24,084 nucleotides of DNA, taken from Chara braunii. Lineage: Eukaryota > Streptophyta > Charophyceae > Charales > Characeae. The notes below the pieces were generated by a model. It ran no database searches. It saw only the letters and a list, made by a program, of their open reading frames with translations, and was not told the origin of the DNA. The stretch spans positions 412,226 to 436,309 of the forward strand of contig BFEA01000591.1 of NCBI GenBank assembly GCA_003427395.1. The letters run 5' to 3'. A program made the position numbers and the translations under genes. This document shows positions 1 through 9,123 of the stretch, piece by piece (positions within the stretch are counted from its first letter, which is position 1; the number at the start of each line of letters is the position of its first letter).

Positions 1-112
1 TTTTTTTTTTTTTTTTTTTTTTTTTTGGTCCGCGTTCGGCCCGAACGACCGAACGCATCCCCAAGAGGTCCCATACGTTCGGGCGTTCGGGTTCGGGCGT
101 TCGGCCCGTCCC
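1..112. repeat. Poly-T run followed by GTTCGG/CCGAAC motif cluster
   Basis: The window opens with 26 T residues, then about 85 bases dense in CGTTCGG, GTTCGGG and the inverse CCGAAC. Several copies are in tandem near 90-105 and inverted copies lie near 34-56. No open frame of interest covers it. The poly-T could be the antisense of a poly-A tail or a contig-edge homopolymer; the sequence does not decide. A related GTTCGC cluster occurs at 756-868. Confidence 0.5.
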
Positions 113-1813
113 AAATTATTAAAAAAAAACAAAAAAAAAACAGTTCGCTTACATAAGATTTGAAGCACATTCTCGTACCCAGGTTCACGTTAATGATTGC
201 TACCCATGTCTGGTTTTCGCTAATAAAAATTATTTATATGAAACAAAAAACATATTTCATTCAAAGTTTATGTGACACGGTACAAGTGACATTTCAGACG
301 GCGTAGTTCCGACAATTTGGTTGATGAACCTGCTTATTGAACTTATAGCACTAGTACTTCTGAGTTTTTTTTTTTCCTGAGGCTTAAAACCTCTTGTGTG
401 ATAAAGAAAAACGAGCACGTGTAGGCATATTTTTGGTTGGCACCATCTGCTATTTGCTCCATCACCCGACCCCCGAAAGCTTTGTCGTGCATGCAACCGC
501 ATGGGAGAAAAATGATTAGCAAATGTACCTTTATTTATTTATTTTTTACTGGACCAGGTGGTTTTACTTCAGTGAATTAGTAGTATAATGTTCCCTTGCC
601 ATTTTTTCAATGCAGCTGCATATGTACCGTGATTTTGGGGGTTCGACCTGCCAAATTGAAACAGTTATGTACGTAAGTAAAAAAAAGACAAAAACGTCCC
701 TGCATCTATTCGACAAGAGAAAAAAGTAAAAAAACATTCTTAGGTCACATCTACGTAGCACCGTGTTCGCGTTCTGAGGAGAACGCGAACATGTTCGCAA
801 GCTGTTCGCGCGAACGCGCGAACACGTTCGCGGGAACATGAAGGGGCGCGAACATGTTCGCCGTGCTATGCAGGGTCCCGTCAACAAAACCTTTATAATT
901 CGAGTTATTTGCCCCAATTGAGGCAAAAGGGGCAGCAGACCCGTAAACAAATTTTTATATTTGTCAAACGTGACAAAAAGTACGACAGACCCAAAAAAAA
1001 AAAAATTGTCATTTCATTTCAACCGACATTCTAGCCTGGGTGCGAAAAAAAAAAATAAAAAAAATTTTGAGTTGTCGCATTTTGTCCCGTTTGGGGGCAA
1101 ATGAATATAAAAGTTTTCTTGTGGGGGAGATTTATAACTTTTCCCTTTAGCAAAACTAAATGCGTGATGGAAATCGATATAGGGAATAAGAGGATCAAGG
1201 CATGATTCCACTAGCAAAGAAGTAAGGTAAAGTGTATCCCATAAACACATGTGGGATATCCGCGGAACATCGTTCGACGATTGGTGCAAGAAAATCGTAC
1301 AACATCAAAAACACGATGAATTTATATTTTGAAAGTTTTTTTTCCTTTTTTTATTCTTTCTTTTTAATTGCAAAGAATGAAATGTGGGGAAAAAAATAAA
1401 ACTCATTCTGGTTGACATCACTTCAAAGGAGGGGAAAAAAAAAAACTTCAAAGTATTGGTATAAACCATTTTTTTTCTCGGTCAATTGCAACTTTATTGA
1501 GTAGTTGTTTTTTTTTTCAAAATAAAGGACGCTTCAGCATTGAAAGTGTCACATATGACAGTCCCTTCGAAACAACTAAGGGACTCCCTTGCAGTGGTGC
1601 ATGAGACTACAATCGTAATGTACTGCTCCGTCCTCATTTTGCAGTAGCGGGTTGGGAAGCAGAAGGTGAGGGGAAGTTGAGTGAAAGGGAAGGAGAAAAC
1701 ATAAGAAATGATGCAGGGGGAAGCAACCAATGCTTGAAAGACTTATATGAATCTGGGCGTGTTTTTGCAAAGAGTCAAACAATTGAATGAACACCTACAA
1801 GACCAATAGAATT
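113..1813. other. AT-rich intergenic DNA without a recognisable gene
   Basis: This stretch is rich in A and T homopolymers, for example near 360-376, 990-1005, 1045-1066 and 1505-1520. Only short open frames occur, mostly on the minus strand. Their translations are low-complexity and show no domain, conserved motif or codon pattern that I recognise. Apart from the hairpin cluster at 756-868 I see nothing functional. Confidence 0.6.
756..868. repeat. GTTCGC/GCGAAC hairpin cluster with TAGCAC...GTGCTA ends
   Basis: A 113-bp block of alternating GTTCGC and GCGAAC. It contains a perfect 11-bp stem (765-775 pairing with 780-790 around the loop GAGG) and further self-complementary runs to 850. The block begins TAGCAC and ends GTGCTA, so its ends are also inverted. 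It may be a small foldback or MITE-like element. No convincing target duplication was found. Confidence 0.5.
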
Positions 1814-1818
1814 GTAAG
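1814..1818. repeat. Target-site duplication, left copy (GTAAG)
   Basis: The five bases GTAAG lie directly before the TG of the 5' LTR and again directly after the CA of the 3' LTR at 12728-12732. Five-bp duplications are usual for Ty3/gypsy integration. The exact match fixes both ends of the element. Confidence 0.9.
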
Positions 1819-2127
1819 TGTAGCGGACCTCTGGTTGGCCTGTGAGACCAACCCCTTGGCCTGTTCTCACAGGCCTGTATTTTATTCGGGGCAGTCCAGT
1901 CCAGGCCTATACCTCTGTCGGTACCAGCCAGTCCAGTCCAGTCCCGTCAATCCGCTGGGGTTTACCCCAGCAGTTGTCTGTTTTCGAGATCATTCTACAC
2001 TTGCAAGATTTGGAGTACGTGCGCTGGAGTCTTGCGTGGGAGCTGTGTTGTGCTATCTCGCTCCTCCCTCATCCTCCATCTCCGTCATCATCCTTAGCGG
2101 AGCACCACACCAGGTAGGTCCGCTACA
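1819..2127 (+). repeat. 5' long terminal repeat
   Basis: It starts TGTAGCGGACCT and ends AGGTCCGCTACA, a perfect 12-bp terminal inverted repeat with the TG...CA ends of LTRs. It aligns to 12467-12727 along its whole length apart from a 48-bp block near 1839-1886 present only here. That block carries a 9-bp inverted repeat, GCCTGTGAG at 1838-1846 and CTCACAGGC at 1866-1874. The LTR is short for the group and contains repeated CAGTCC units near 1892-1944. I see no convincing TATA box. Confidence 0.93.
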
Positions 2128-2128
2128 T

Positions 2129-2140
2129 TGGTATCGGAGC
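2129..2140 (+). promoter_or_regulatory. Primer-binding site for initiator tRNA-Met
   Basis: TGGTATCGGAGC begins two bases after the 5' LTR. It matches the usual plant tRNA-iMet primer-binding site, TGGTATCAGAGC, at 11 of 12 positions. This is where minus-strand DNA synthesis would start. Its place next to the LTR supports the LTR boundary at 2127. Confidence 0.88.
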
Positions 2141-2404
2141 GGGAACGTTCCCCACTCCCACCCACCACCCCGTACAGCTGTACAGCTGAAAAAACAGCAA
2201 ACTCGACAACGGGTTTTTTCGCTGTTTTTTGGGTGTTTCCGTGTCAAAACGACGGAAAAAGCAGGCGCCTGCAGGAGGTGACACATGGTGAAAAAAGAAG
2301 TCACCACCACGAGCGCGCAAGCGCAAGCGCCAAGGCCAAGGCCGCCACGCGCCCACGCTGCTCCGCTTCCGTATTTACATTATCAAGATCCGGGATTTTT
2401 GTTG

Positions 2405-2480
2405 CCGCTAGGGTTTGAACCCAAGCGCCTGCTGGGTCATGCGCGTGCGTAAGCACCTTCATAACACACTCGCCATAGAG
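2405..2480 (-). mobile_element. Possible tRNA-derived SINE head (weak)
   Basis: On the minus strand, TGGCGAGTGTG at 2475-2465 resembles a pol III box A. GGTTCAAACCC at 2421-2411 matches the box B consensus GGTTCRANNCC. Spacing is about 45-60 bases, which is tRNA-like. No clean cloverleaf or target duplication was found, so this may be coincidence. Confidence 0.3.
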
Positions 2481-2536
2481 TGTACATGGTATTGTAGTAT
2501 GGCACACTCGTGTTGAAGAGGTGCCGTGCTGGCTAT

Positions 2537-2540
<4 letters not shown>

Positions 2541-2576
<36 letters not shown>

Positions 2577-2625
2577 GGGGGGGCGCCCGCCCCGCTCCCG
2601 CCCCCCCCCCCCCCCCCCCCCCCCC
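2541..2625. repeat. Poly-C / poly-G homopolymer tract
   Basis: 34 C residues (2541-2574) run into 9 G residues and a short GC stretch, then a second run of about 26 C residues ending at 2625. The word AAGCGCCTGCTG occurs on both sides (2423-2434 and 2626-2637), so the tract may sit in a local duplication or a badly resolved gap. It could be a real G-quadruplex-prone repeat or a base-calling artefact. Confidence 0.8.
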
Positions 2626-2780
2626 AAGCGCCTGCTGCTGCCTGCGCACGTGGCTGAAGACCCCCCTGCTTAGGGGGCTGCTCTACAGTGGTGAGGGTCT
2701 GCTCCCACAGCAGACCCTAGATCTGCAGATTTGCAGAACTGCTATTGAGGGCTGATCAAGATCTCAGCCCCCTCTCTCCT

Positions 2781-3075
2781 CCAGCTGGCTTGCTGCAGCG
2801 AAGGCCAAGACCCTCCTGGTCTTGGTGTACCTTGTGCCCTTGGAGACACCAAGGGCCAAGTATCACTTCTCTCTCTCTCCTCCCTCTACTAACCCACCCT
2901 CCGTATCTCCTGTCTCTTATACACATCTAGATGTGTATAAGAGACACCAGCTGGCTTGCTGCAGCGAAGGCCAAGACCCTCCTGGTCTTGGTGTACCTTG
3001 TGCCCTTGGAGACACCAAGGGCCAAGTATCACTTCTCTCTCTCTCCTCCCTCTACTAACCCACCCTCCGTATCTC
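2781..3075. repeat. Identical 129-bp direct repeats flanking an adapter
   Basis: Bases 2781-2909 and 2947-3075 are identical by eye over 129 bp, starting CCAGCTGGCTTGC and ending CCGTATCTC. They are separated only by the adapter at 2910-2946. An identical pair around a library junction sequence points to one genomic copy duplicated during assembly. Confidence 0.9.
2910..2946. other. Nextera mate-pair junction adapter (Tn5 mosaic ends), contamination
   Basis: CTGTCTCTTATACACATCT at 2910-2928 is the 19-bp engineered Tn5 mosaic end. It is followed directly by its reverse complement to 2946, lacking only the last base. This head-to-head pair is the junction adapter left in Nextera mate-pair circles. 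It is not genomic, and the surrounding contig structure should not be trusted. Confidence 0.97.
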
Positions 3076-3480
3076 TCTCTCTCTCTCTCCTCTTACTCAT
3101 ACCCCTCTCCCCACCCCACCTTTTCTCCCACCACCCATTCTTTTACTCTCTTTTCTTTATTTATTTATTTTTCTTTCCTCCTTCTTTTCTCTTTGCTTCT
3201 TGATCCCTCTCCACCTTTCCCCATCCCTCCTCTCCCCCAACTACCACCACACCATCCCCCTACCCCCCACTTCATCTTTTTCTCTCTCCCACCTATTTTT
3301 TCTTTTCTCCTTCACTTTTTCATTCCCCTTCCCCCCTACTTCGAATTTTTTCTGTTTTTCTTCTTTCTCTCTCTCTTTTTATTTATCTTTTCTATTTTTT
3401 CCAACAATTCGAATTATCTCCCTCCCCACCTTCTTTCTCATTTTCTGATTTATTTTATTTATTTTTTCTATTTATTCTGA
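3030..3480. repeat. CT-rich low-complexity DNA
   Basis: The plus strand is almost all C and T, starting with a (CT)n run at 3070-3092 and grading into T-rich stretches. Open frames here give Leu/Phe/Ser/Pro-rich translations with no structure I recognise, so I do not call them genes. Confidence 0.8.
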
Positions 3481-3537
3481 AAATTCAATTTTCTTTACGG
3501 CAACCCTAAATCTGATTAGGTGTTAGTCCTTCTTGCT

Positions 3538-3899
3538 TTCGGCACACGTTTTGACCCCGTAGGGGTAACGAAGTGCTGCCGAAATTTTCTGATTTTCTCT
3601 TACTTAGTCTTTTTCGGCACACTTCGACCCCATGGCGGTAACGAAACGCTGCCAAACTTTTTGAAAAATCAGATACCCCATCTCTCTCCAGCTCCTCACC
3701 CACTTATTTACCTATTTATTTATTTATCTATTTATTTATTTATCTATTTATTTATTTATCTATTTATTTATTATTTCTTTATTTATTTTTTGAAAAATTT
3801 TATTTGCGGCGGTTTGAAACCTAGTGTGCTTCTCTTGGTCTCTCCTTTCCCCTTGGCACATTCTTGACCCCATGGGGAGTAGGGAAATGCTATCGAAAA
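3538..3899 (+). repeat. Three diverged copies of a ~46-bp hairpin motif in the leader
   Basis: Copies lie at 3538-3583, 3613-3656 and about 3851-3897. Each opens TTCGGCACA or TTGGCACA, has a central GACCCC-NN(N)-GGGG or GACCCCATGG core, and closes near GCTGCCGAA or its variant. The outer TTCGGCA pairs with TGCCGAA, and the inner CCCC with GGGG. The motif is kept while the sequence between copies is AT-rich and unrelated. In the transcript these could be stem-loops, for example for packaging or translation, but that is inference. Confidence 0.55.
3705..3790. repeat. TTTA/TCTA microsatellite
   Basis: Repeated TTTATTTATCTA units make up most of this stretch, with a mixed TTTA end. It is a simple sequence repeat without coding potential. 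Confidence 0.85.
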
Positions 3900-4278
3900 T
3901 TTCAAAAAAATCAAAAAAAAAAAAAATTCACATTTTTTTTACTTATTTCCTTAATTATTTTTGTTATTTATTTTCTTTTGTTTTTCTCTTGAAATCTCGC
4001 TGCTTATTTATTTTTCTCCCGCCTTCCCCCTCTATGTTTGCTATTCTATTTTCTTGATTAGGTCACCGGTACCGTACCTTAACCACTCAAACTTCGGTTA
4101 GGGTTTTCTTAGGGCTTTTCTAGGGTTTAGGGTTCTTCAAAACCCCCCTACTTCCCCTTCCTCTTGGGGCACCCTGGACCCGAACCACCTCTCCCCCTTT
4201 GACGGCGCCCGCGCTAGCCTTGCTAGCGTCGTCCGCCGCTTTCTACCGCGGACCCCCCCCTACGCCCTCCGCTCACGC

Positions 4279-4395
4279 GCCCATCCAGGCGCAACTCGCG
4301 TCGTCCGGCCCGTCACCTCCCCATCCTTGCTAGCATCGTTCGGCCCGTCACCTCCCCATCCTTGCTAGAGTCGTCCAGCCCGTCACCTTCCCATG
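4279..4395 (+). repeat. Short GC-rich tandem repeats before gag
   Basis: A unit of about 42-45 bp, containing CCCGTCACC, CCCCATCCTTGCTAG and TCGTYC, is repeated between about 4302 and 4395. Separately, GCGCCCATCCAGGCGCAACT occurs near 4278 and again near 4518 inside gag. This suggests a local duplication of gag 5' sequence into the leader. Confidence 0.65.
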
Positions 4396-6440
4396 GTCGA
4401 TAGTGTGTCACACGTCACCGACGCGGCGACGACCACGGCACAAGGCTCCACACCCGTGCCGATGGACTAGGGCCACCAGCCCCAGGGGGATCTGCACACC
4501 CTCTTCACCTCCCTCCTTGCGCCCATCCAGGCGCAACTCGCGAACCTCGCGCCCTTACAGGCGCAGGTGGCGGCCCTTGCCGCCGGCATGCGGCAACTCC
4601 AGCACGCTGGTCGTCCTTCCTCTCCTCACCCTCTCTCTTCTCCTGGCTCCCAGTCTGGGTCCCCCGTTCTTCGACAAAGTGGCCACGGCGGAGCTTCCTC
4701 CTCTGCCATCCCCGACCCGACCATCTTGGTAACCGTCCACGCCCCTAACACGACGGTCGCCACGAGTCAGGCCCTCCCTCACTCTACGGGCGCACCCGCC
4801 CAGATTCCGGTCACTACGGCCACGGAACCACAAACTGCGACCATGGTCTTAGCTTTTCCGGGTGCCCCGCTTCTCCCTCCCCTTCGCACGACCGCAGCGC
4901 CACCTGGCTCTCCCCCCTGTGGGATGCCCCGCACCGCTTGTGCGTCCACTTCCTCCAATCTTCCTCCTGCCACTCCTCGCTCGATCCACGTCCAACGTCT
5001 CGAGGACGAGCTTGCCCAGCTTCGGGCCGACCTCGCCCTCTTACGCCTTCAGCCACCCCCACCCTCACAGGTGGCGGCGCCTTCGAGCGCACCCCCTACC
5101 TCCTCTACCCCTCCTCCCATGCAGGCTCGCTTCCCGCGCCCTGCACCCTATCCAGCCCCATCCTACCTTCTTCCTACTCCCGCGGTTGTTGCGACCTCGT
5201 CTACCGCAACTCTCTCGTAGTCTGCGGCAGTTGCCCCCGCCACTCCCCCATGCGGCCCGGGCGCACAGTCAGCTGCGCCCCTTTCTCCACGACCTGCGCG
5301 GACTTACTCATCCGTGGCACAGGCCTCTGCTCCTCAATCCCCTCGCCGCCAAAACGGTGGCGCACCACTCATCCGCTTGTCGGACATTGCCCTGTATGAC
5401 AATACAGCATACGCGTGTCTCGGTGGCTGCAATGTGCCACCCGCACGCTCCAGGTCATGGGCGCCACACCCGACACGTGCGTGGGTCACCTCTCCACGCG
5501 CCTGCATGGCGGTCCTTTCGAGGTCTGGGAGGATTTCTACTCGCACTCCCTCCGCGCCGGTCGGACCCCGACCTTCATGGATTTCCAGGCGTTCCTAGAG
5601 GATCGCTTCGGAGCCCAACATGACGTGACTGACGCCTTTGAGCGTGTCGTCACTACACGCTGGTCCGGCACTGGTGGCGCTGTCGGCCTGGATCGCCACA
5701 TCCAGGTCTTTCAGGACGCCCGCCTCATTTGTGACGTGGCGTTCCTCCCCGATGCTTCCCCTATCAATCGTTTCTTGGTCAGCCTCAAGCTCGAGTACCG
5801 CTCCGAGTTTTGGCGGTACGAGTTCACATCGGCCCCGCAGGCTTACGAGGCCGCCAGGGACCATCAGCGGATGTGGGCCCGTCTTCACCTTGCCTCCTCC
5901 TCCCAGCCCCAGCGTACTGCTTACGCCTCCTCCTCCTCGCACGGCACTTTCCAGTATTGTTCCCCTTTCCGCGGTCGCCCTCGCCGTTCCGCGCAGCAGG
6001 GCCGCCACTTCTCGCGTCGCTTTAGCGCGCTCGAATATGGTGAGCAGGACGCTGGTGCCCCGCTGTCGCCAGAGGGTGACCATAGCGACGACCTCGACCT
6101 CGGCGAGGCCGTCCACCACCACCTGGAAGACACTACTTTCCCTATGGCCGAGCGCCTCCAGCTCATCCTCTCCGCCCTCTCCCGGGCACACAGCCGCCCC
6201 GGTCACACTGGCGCGTCGCCCCCCGAGGTCCCTCAACAGGACCTCCCTCAGGGCTTTGTCCCTCCTCGTGGTATCCTTTCCGCTGAGGAGCGCGCAACCA
6301 TTTTGGGCCGGCGTGGATGTTTGCTATGCCGCCTGGACGGTCATACCTCCTCGCGGTGCCCTTATACCACCGCTCTCGACCGCCACTACGCCGACCTTTC
6401 CCGCCAGTGTCGTGCTCAGTCCCCCCCCGGCGCCTCCTAG
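4393..6440 (+). pseudogene. gag: gag (capsid/nucleocapsid), broken
   Basis: Gag would form the retrotransposon particle and bind its RNA. I start it at the ATG at 4393 (context CCATGG), the earliest ATG in frame with the N-terminal Ala/Leu/Gln-rich region. A Pro/Ser/Ala-rich region follows. The capsid-like domain spans about 5416-5900 and includes the stretch W-L-Q-C-A and an F-x(3)-F-x(3)-F-like pattern. A CCHC zinc knuckle, C-x2-C-x4-H-x4-C, lies at 6318-6359, typical of nucleocapsid. Breaks are TAG stops at 4468 and 5218 and a frameshift between about 5395 and 5415. The reading frame then stays open to TAG at 6438. The end overlaps the pol frame by about 120 bases. Identity as gag is secure from the knuckle and position; the exact N-terminus is not. 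Confidence 0.85.
6421..6428 (+). other. C8 run at the gag/pol frame junction
   Basis: Eight C residues lie 12 bases before the gag stop, inside the gag/pol overlap. A -1 slip here leads from the gag frame into the pol frame. It could be a programmed slippery site or a homopolymer length change in an originally single open frame. Many chromoviruses use one fused frame, so the second is quite possible. Confidence 0.45.
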
Positions 6441-6799
6441 CCACGGTGCAGTGTACACCTGCGCCCTCCTCAGTAGTCGGCTTCCCGACATCCCCGCCGC
6501 AGTTTGCCCCTCTCGCTACAAGAGTTGAGGTCTCGCAGAACCCGACAGAGTGTACTCAGCTCTCTGTCATAGTACCGTCTGAGCCTCCGCAGACCACCGT
6601 CCCCCCTCCTACCCCGTCACGACTACAGACGCGTCAAGCCATTCGCTCAGCCCGTTGCAGCGAGCAGCTCGCTACTCGCGAGGACGTTGTATCCTCTCTT
6701 CTGGACTTGAGCATGCTCCAGGCTCATCAGGAGCGACTCACCCTCCATGTCGCTGCACTTCGTCTCCTTCTCACCATCCTCTCTGACCCTGATCGCACC

Positions 6800-7215
6800 C
6801 TCCCGATCATCCCCGTACGGCTGGGGACCTCCACGAGGGTGTACTCAGCACTGTGGGATTCCAGTTCTCAGGGCGACTTCATTCACCCATGTGTGGTGAA
6901 AGAAGCCCGCTTACCCACGACCGGGTCGCCGACTCCCATCTCTGTTACCCTTGGGGATGACAAGACCCAGCGCTTCTTCGATCAGACGGTCACCGACCTC
7001 CCCTTCTTCCTCACTCTCTTCTTCCTCACTCTCGAGCTGACTGATCGTCCCCCGGCGTCTCGTCGCCACCGCTCCTCTGCACATTTCGATGTGATGGAGA
7101 CGGGGTACGACTTCATTCTCGGCACTTCGTGGTCTCGTCGGTTCTGCAACACCGAGGCCGATTGGGCGACCAACACTCTCGTTCTCAAAATGAAGTGTGG
7201 ACAGACGTATCGCGT
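6800..7215 (+). other. Aspartic protease domain of pol, altered active site
   Basis: The motif at 6854-6868 reads W-D-S-S-S where retropepsins need D-S/T-G. The Gly is replaced by Ser (codon AGT at 6863), which a single G-to-A change would explain. A downstream Y-D-F-I-L-G-T-S-W segment near 7108-7134 matches the usual second conserved block of Ty3/gypsy proteases. Fold identity is clear from the two blocks and from its place between gag and RT. Activity is doubtful. Confidence 0.75.
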
Positions 7216-7689
7216 ACCTTTCATAGGTACCACTGCGACACCATGCCCCGATCCTCCTCCCCCGGAGCCTTCCGTGTCCACATCACCTCCTTTTATCTTT
7301 GTCACCTCGCCTCGGCAGCTCGCCCACTTCATCCGACAGGACGACGTCACCTTCTTTATGGTGAACGTGACGGATCTCTTACACTATGATCCACCCTGTT
7401 CCGACGCCGAGCTTATCCCTTTGGAGCCAGATCCTCCTTCTATCTTCATGGCTCCCATCTCTACTTCCCATCCTCCATCGTCCGTCGAGTCCACCCCGCC
7501 ATCGCTCGCTGACGCTGGCGCTGAGGAACTCGCACGATATACGGCCGACCTGGAGCCCGAAGTTCGTGACCTTATTCGAGAGTACCACGACGTTTTCTCA
7601 TCGTCGTTCTCGTACGCTGGCATCCCACCGATGCGCGACGCCGAGCACTTCATCCAGCTTGTGCCTGACCACCGTGTTCACCACCAGAC

Positions 7690-8530
7690 ACCCTACAGAC
7701 TCTCGATCCCCGAGGCCACCGAACTCAAGCGTCAGCTTGAGGAGCTCCTGAGACTGGGTTTCATTAAACCCAGCAACTCCCCGTGGGGTGCACCCGTCCG
7801 CTTTGCTCGCAAAGCAGATGGAACTCTCCGTCTCTACATCGACTATCGCGGCCTCAACCGCTACACGGTTAAGAACAGCTACCCCATGCCTCGTTTCGAC
7901 GAGCTGTTCGACCGCCTAGCAGGCAACCGCTTCTTAACGAAGACTGATCTTCGTAGCGGTTACATCAAATCCGCGTCACTGCAGCTGAGCAGCCGAAGAC
8001 AGCGTTCCGATCGCGCTTCGGTCACTACGAGTTCACGGTGATGCCGTTCGGCCTCACCAATGCACCCGCTACCTTTCAGAGGGTGATGAACGACATCTTC
8101 AGGGACATCCTGGAGCAGTACGTTCTCGTCTACCTCGACGATATCTTGGTCTACAGTCGTAACCTTGAGGAGCACCTCAGACACCTCTGCGACGTCCTTG
8201 ACCGCTTGTGCAAACATGGCTTCTACGCCAAATTGAGCAAGTGCCGCTTTGCCCAGCACAAAGTAGATTTCTTAGGACACTACGTGTCTGACCAGGGTCT
8301 CCACATGGACGACGTGAAGATCATTGCTATTGCGGATTGGCCCGTCCCCACATCCGCCAAGCAGCTTCGTAGCTTCCTAGGCCTTACCAGCTACTATAGT
8401 AATTTCATCCACGGATACGCTAGGTATTCCTACGTCCTTACCTCCACCCTCCTCCGGAAGAACCAACCCTGGGCTTGGACACCTCTCCACGAGGACGCCT
8501 TCCGCGCCCTCAAGAAGGCGGTGACATGCG
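7690..8530 (+). other. Reverse transcriptase domain of pol, frameshifted
   Basis: Conserved blocks appear in order: L[16 protein letters not shown]; R-L-Y-I-D-Y-R-x-L-N (7830-7859); T-D-L-R-S-G-Y with catalytic Asp at 7946; M-P-F-G-L-T-N-A-P-A-T-F-Q (8041-8079); and Y-L-D-D at 8131-8142 with the catalytic Asp pair. The thumb part L-G-H and F-L-G-L-x-x-Y-Y follows. All three catalytic Asp are present, but a one-base loss after the Tyr codon at 7961-7963 separates the first from the other two. Confidence 0.93.
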
Positions 8531-8562
8531 CACCGGTTCTTCACCTACTCGATTTTGACCGC

Positions 8563-9099
8563 CCTTTTTTTCTTACCACCGATGCGTCAAACTTTGTTGT
8601 AGGAGCTGTGTTTTCTGAGATTTTCCCCTCCTCCCCTGATTCCTCTCATCCTCGTATCCCTCGCTTCCCACCACCTACCCCTACCACTTCTTCCCGACCG
8701 ACGCCTACTCGTCCAGCTATTAACGAGCCTTCTATTGACTATTCTCCTACCATCGCTGAGGACGGCACTGTCGAGTCTCGCTAAGGTGATTCTCCGATAG
8801 CCTTCTACTCCCGTCAACTTCTGCCTGCCGAGATAAACTACATTGCTGATGAACGTGAGGTTCTCGCAGTAGTTTATGTCGCTCGGCACTGGCGTCACTA
8901 CCTGCACGGGGCACCATTCACAGTGTGCACGGACAACTCTGTTGTCCAGGTTTTTCTGACAAAACCGAAGCTCACTCCTCGATAGGCTCGTTGGTGGCGC
9001 GACCTATCCAAGTTTAGTTTCACCACTGAGCACATCAAGGGTGAGACTAATCGAGTCGCAGATGCCTTATCCCGGCGCCCTGACCACGACAAGGAGTAG
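8563..9099 (+). other. RNase H domain of pol with a 53-codon insertion
   Basis: T-D-A-S with the first catalytic Asp is at 8581. E-R-E-V-L-A-V-V gives the Glu at 8857, C-T-D-N gives the next Asp at 8932, and V-A-D-A-L-S-R-R (about 9055-9078) closes the domain. Between V-G-A-V-F-S-E and G-D-S-P-I-A-F-Y-S-R lies a Ser/Pro/Thr-rich stretch (8626-8784) that RNase H of this group normally lacks. TAA at 8782 closes it. A TAG at 8983 sits where most relatives have Gln in a P-R-Q-A-R-W block. A TAG at 9097 follows the domain. Confidence 0.85.
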
Positions 9100-9123
9100 A
9101 TCCATCTATCTTCCATCTCGGTC

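Larger units (their letters stand above)
2141..4392 (+). other. Long, low-complexity leader between primer-binding site and gag
   Basis: This 2.25-kb stretch has no supported gene. It holds, in order, a possible tRNA-like SINE remnant, C and G homopolymers, a 129-bp artefactual duplication around a library adapter, CT-rich DNA, three diverged copies of a hairpin-forming motif, a TTTA microsatellite, AT-rich DNA and a GC-rich block with short tandem repeats just before gag. Open frames across it are CT- or C-run translations without domains. Part of it may be nested insertions. Confidence 0.7.

Noticed and set aside
1787-2281. 164-codon frame over the 5' LTR, and a related frame at 12354-12731
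   Set aside because: The similarity between the two comes only from the LTR repeat; neither has a domain.
2301-2755. Gly- or Pro-rich open frames over the poly-C/poly-G tract
   Set aside because: They are translations of homopolymers, with no start context, domain or support outside the tract.
2822-3480. Leu/Phe/Ser/Pro-rich plus-strand open frames
   Set aside because: They cross the adapter-made duplication or lie in CT-rich low-complexity DNA.
5595-6236. 213-codon minus-strand open frame opposite gag
   Set aside because: An antisense shadow of GC-rich gag; the plus strand carries the recognised capsid region.
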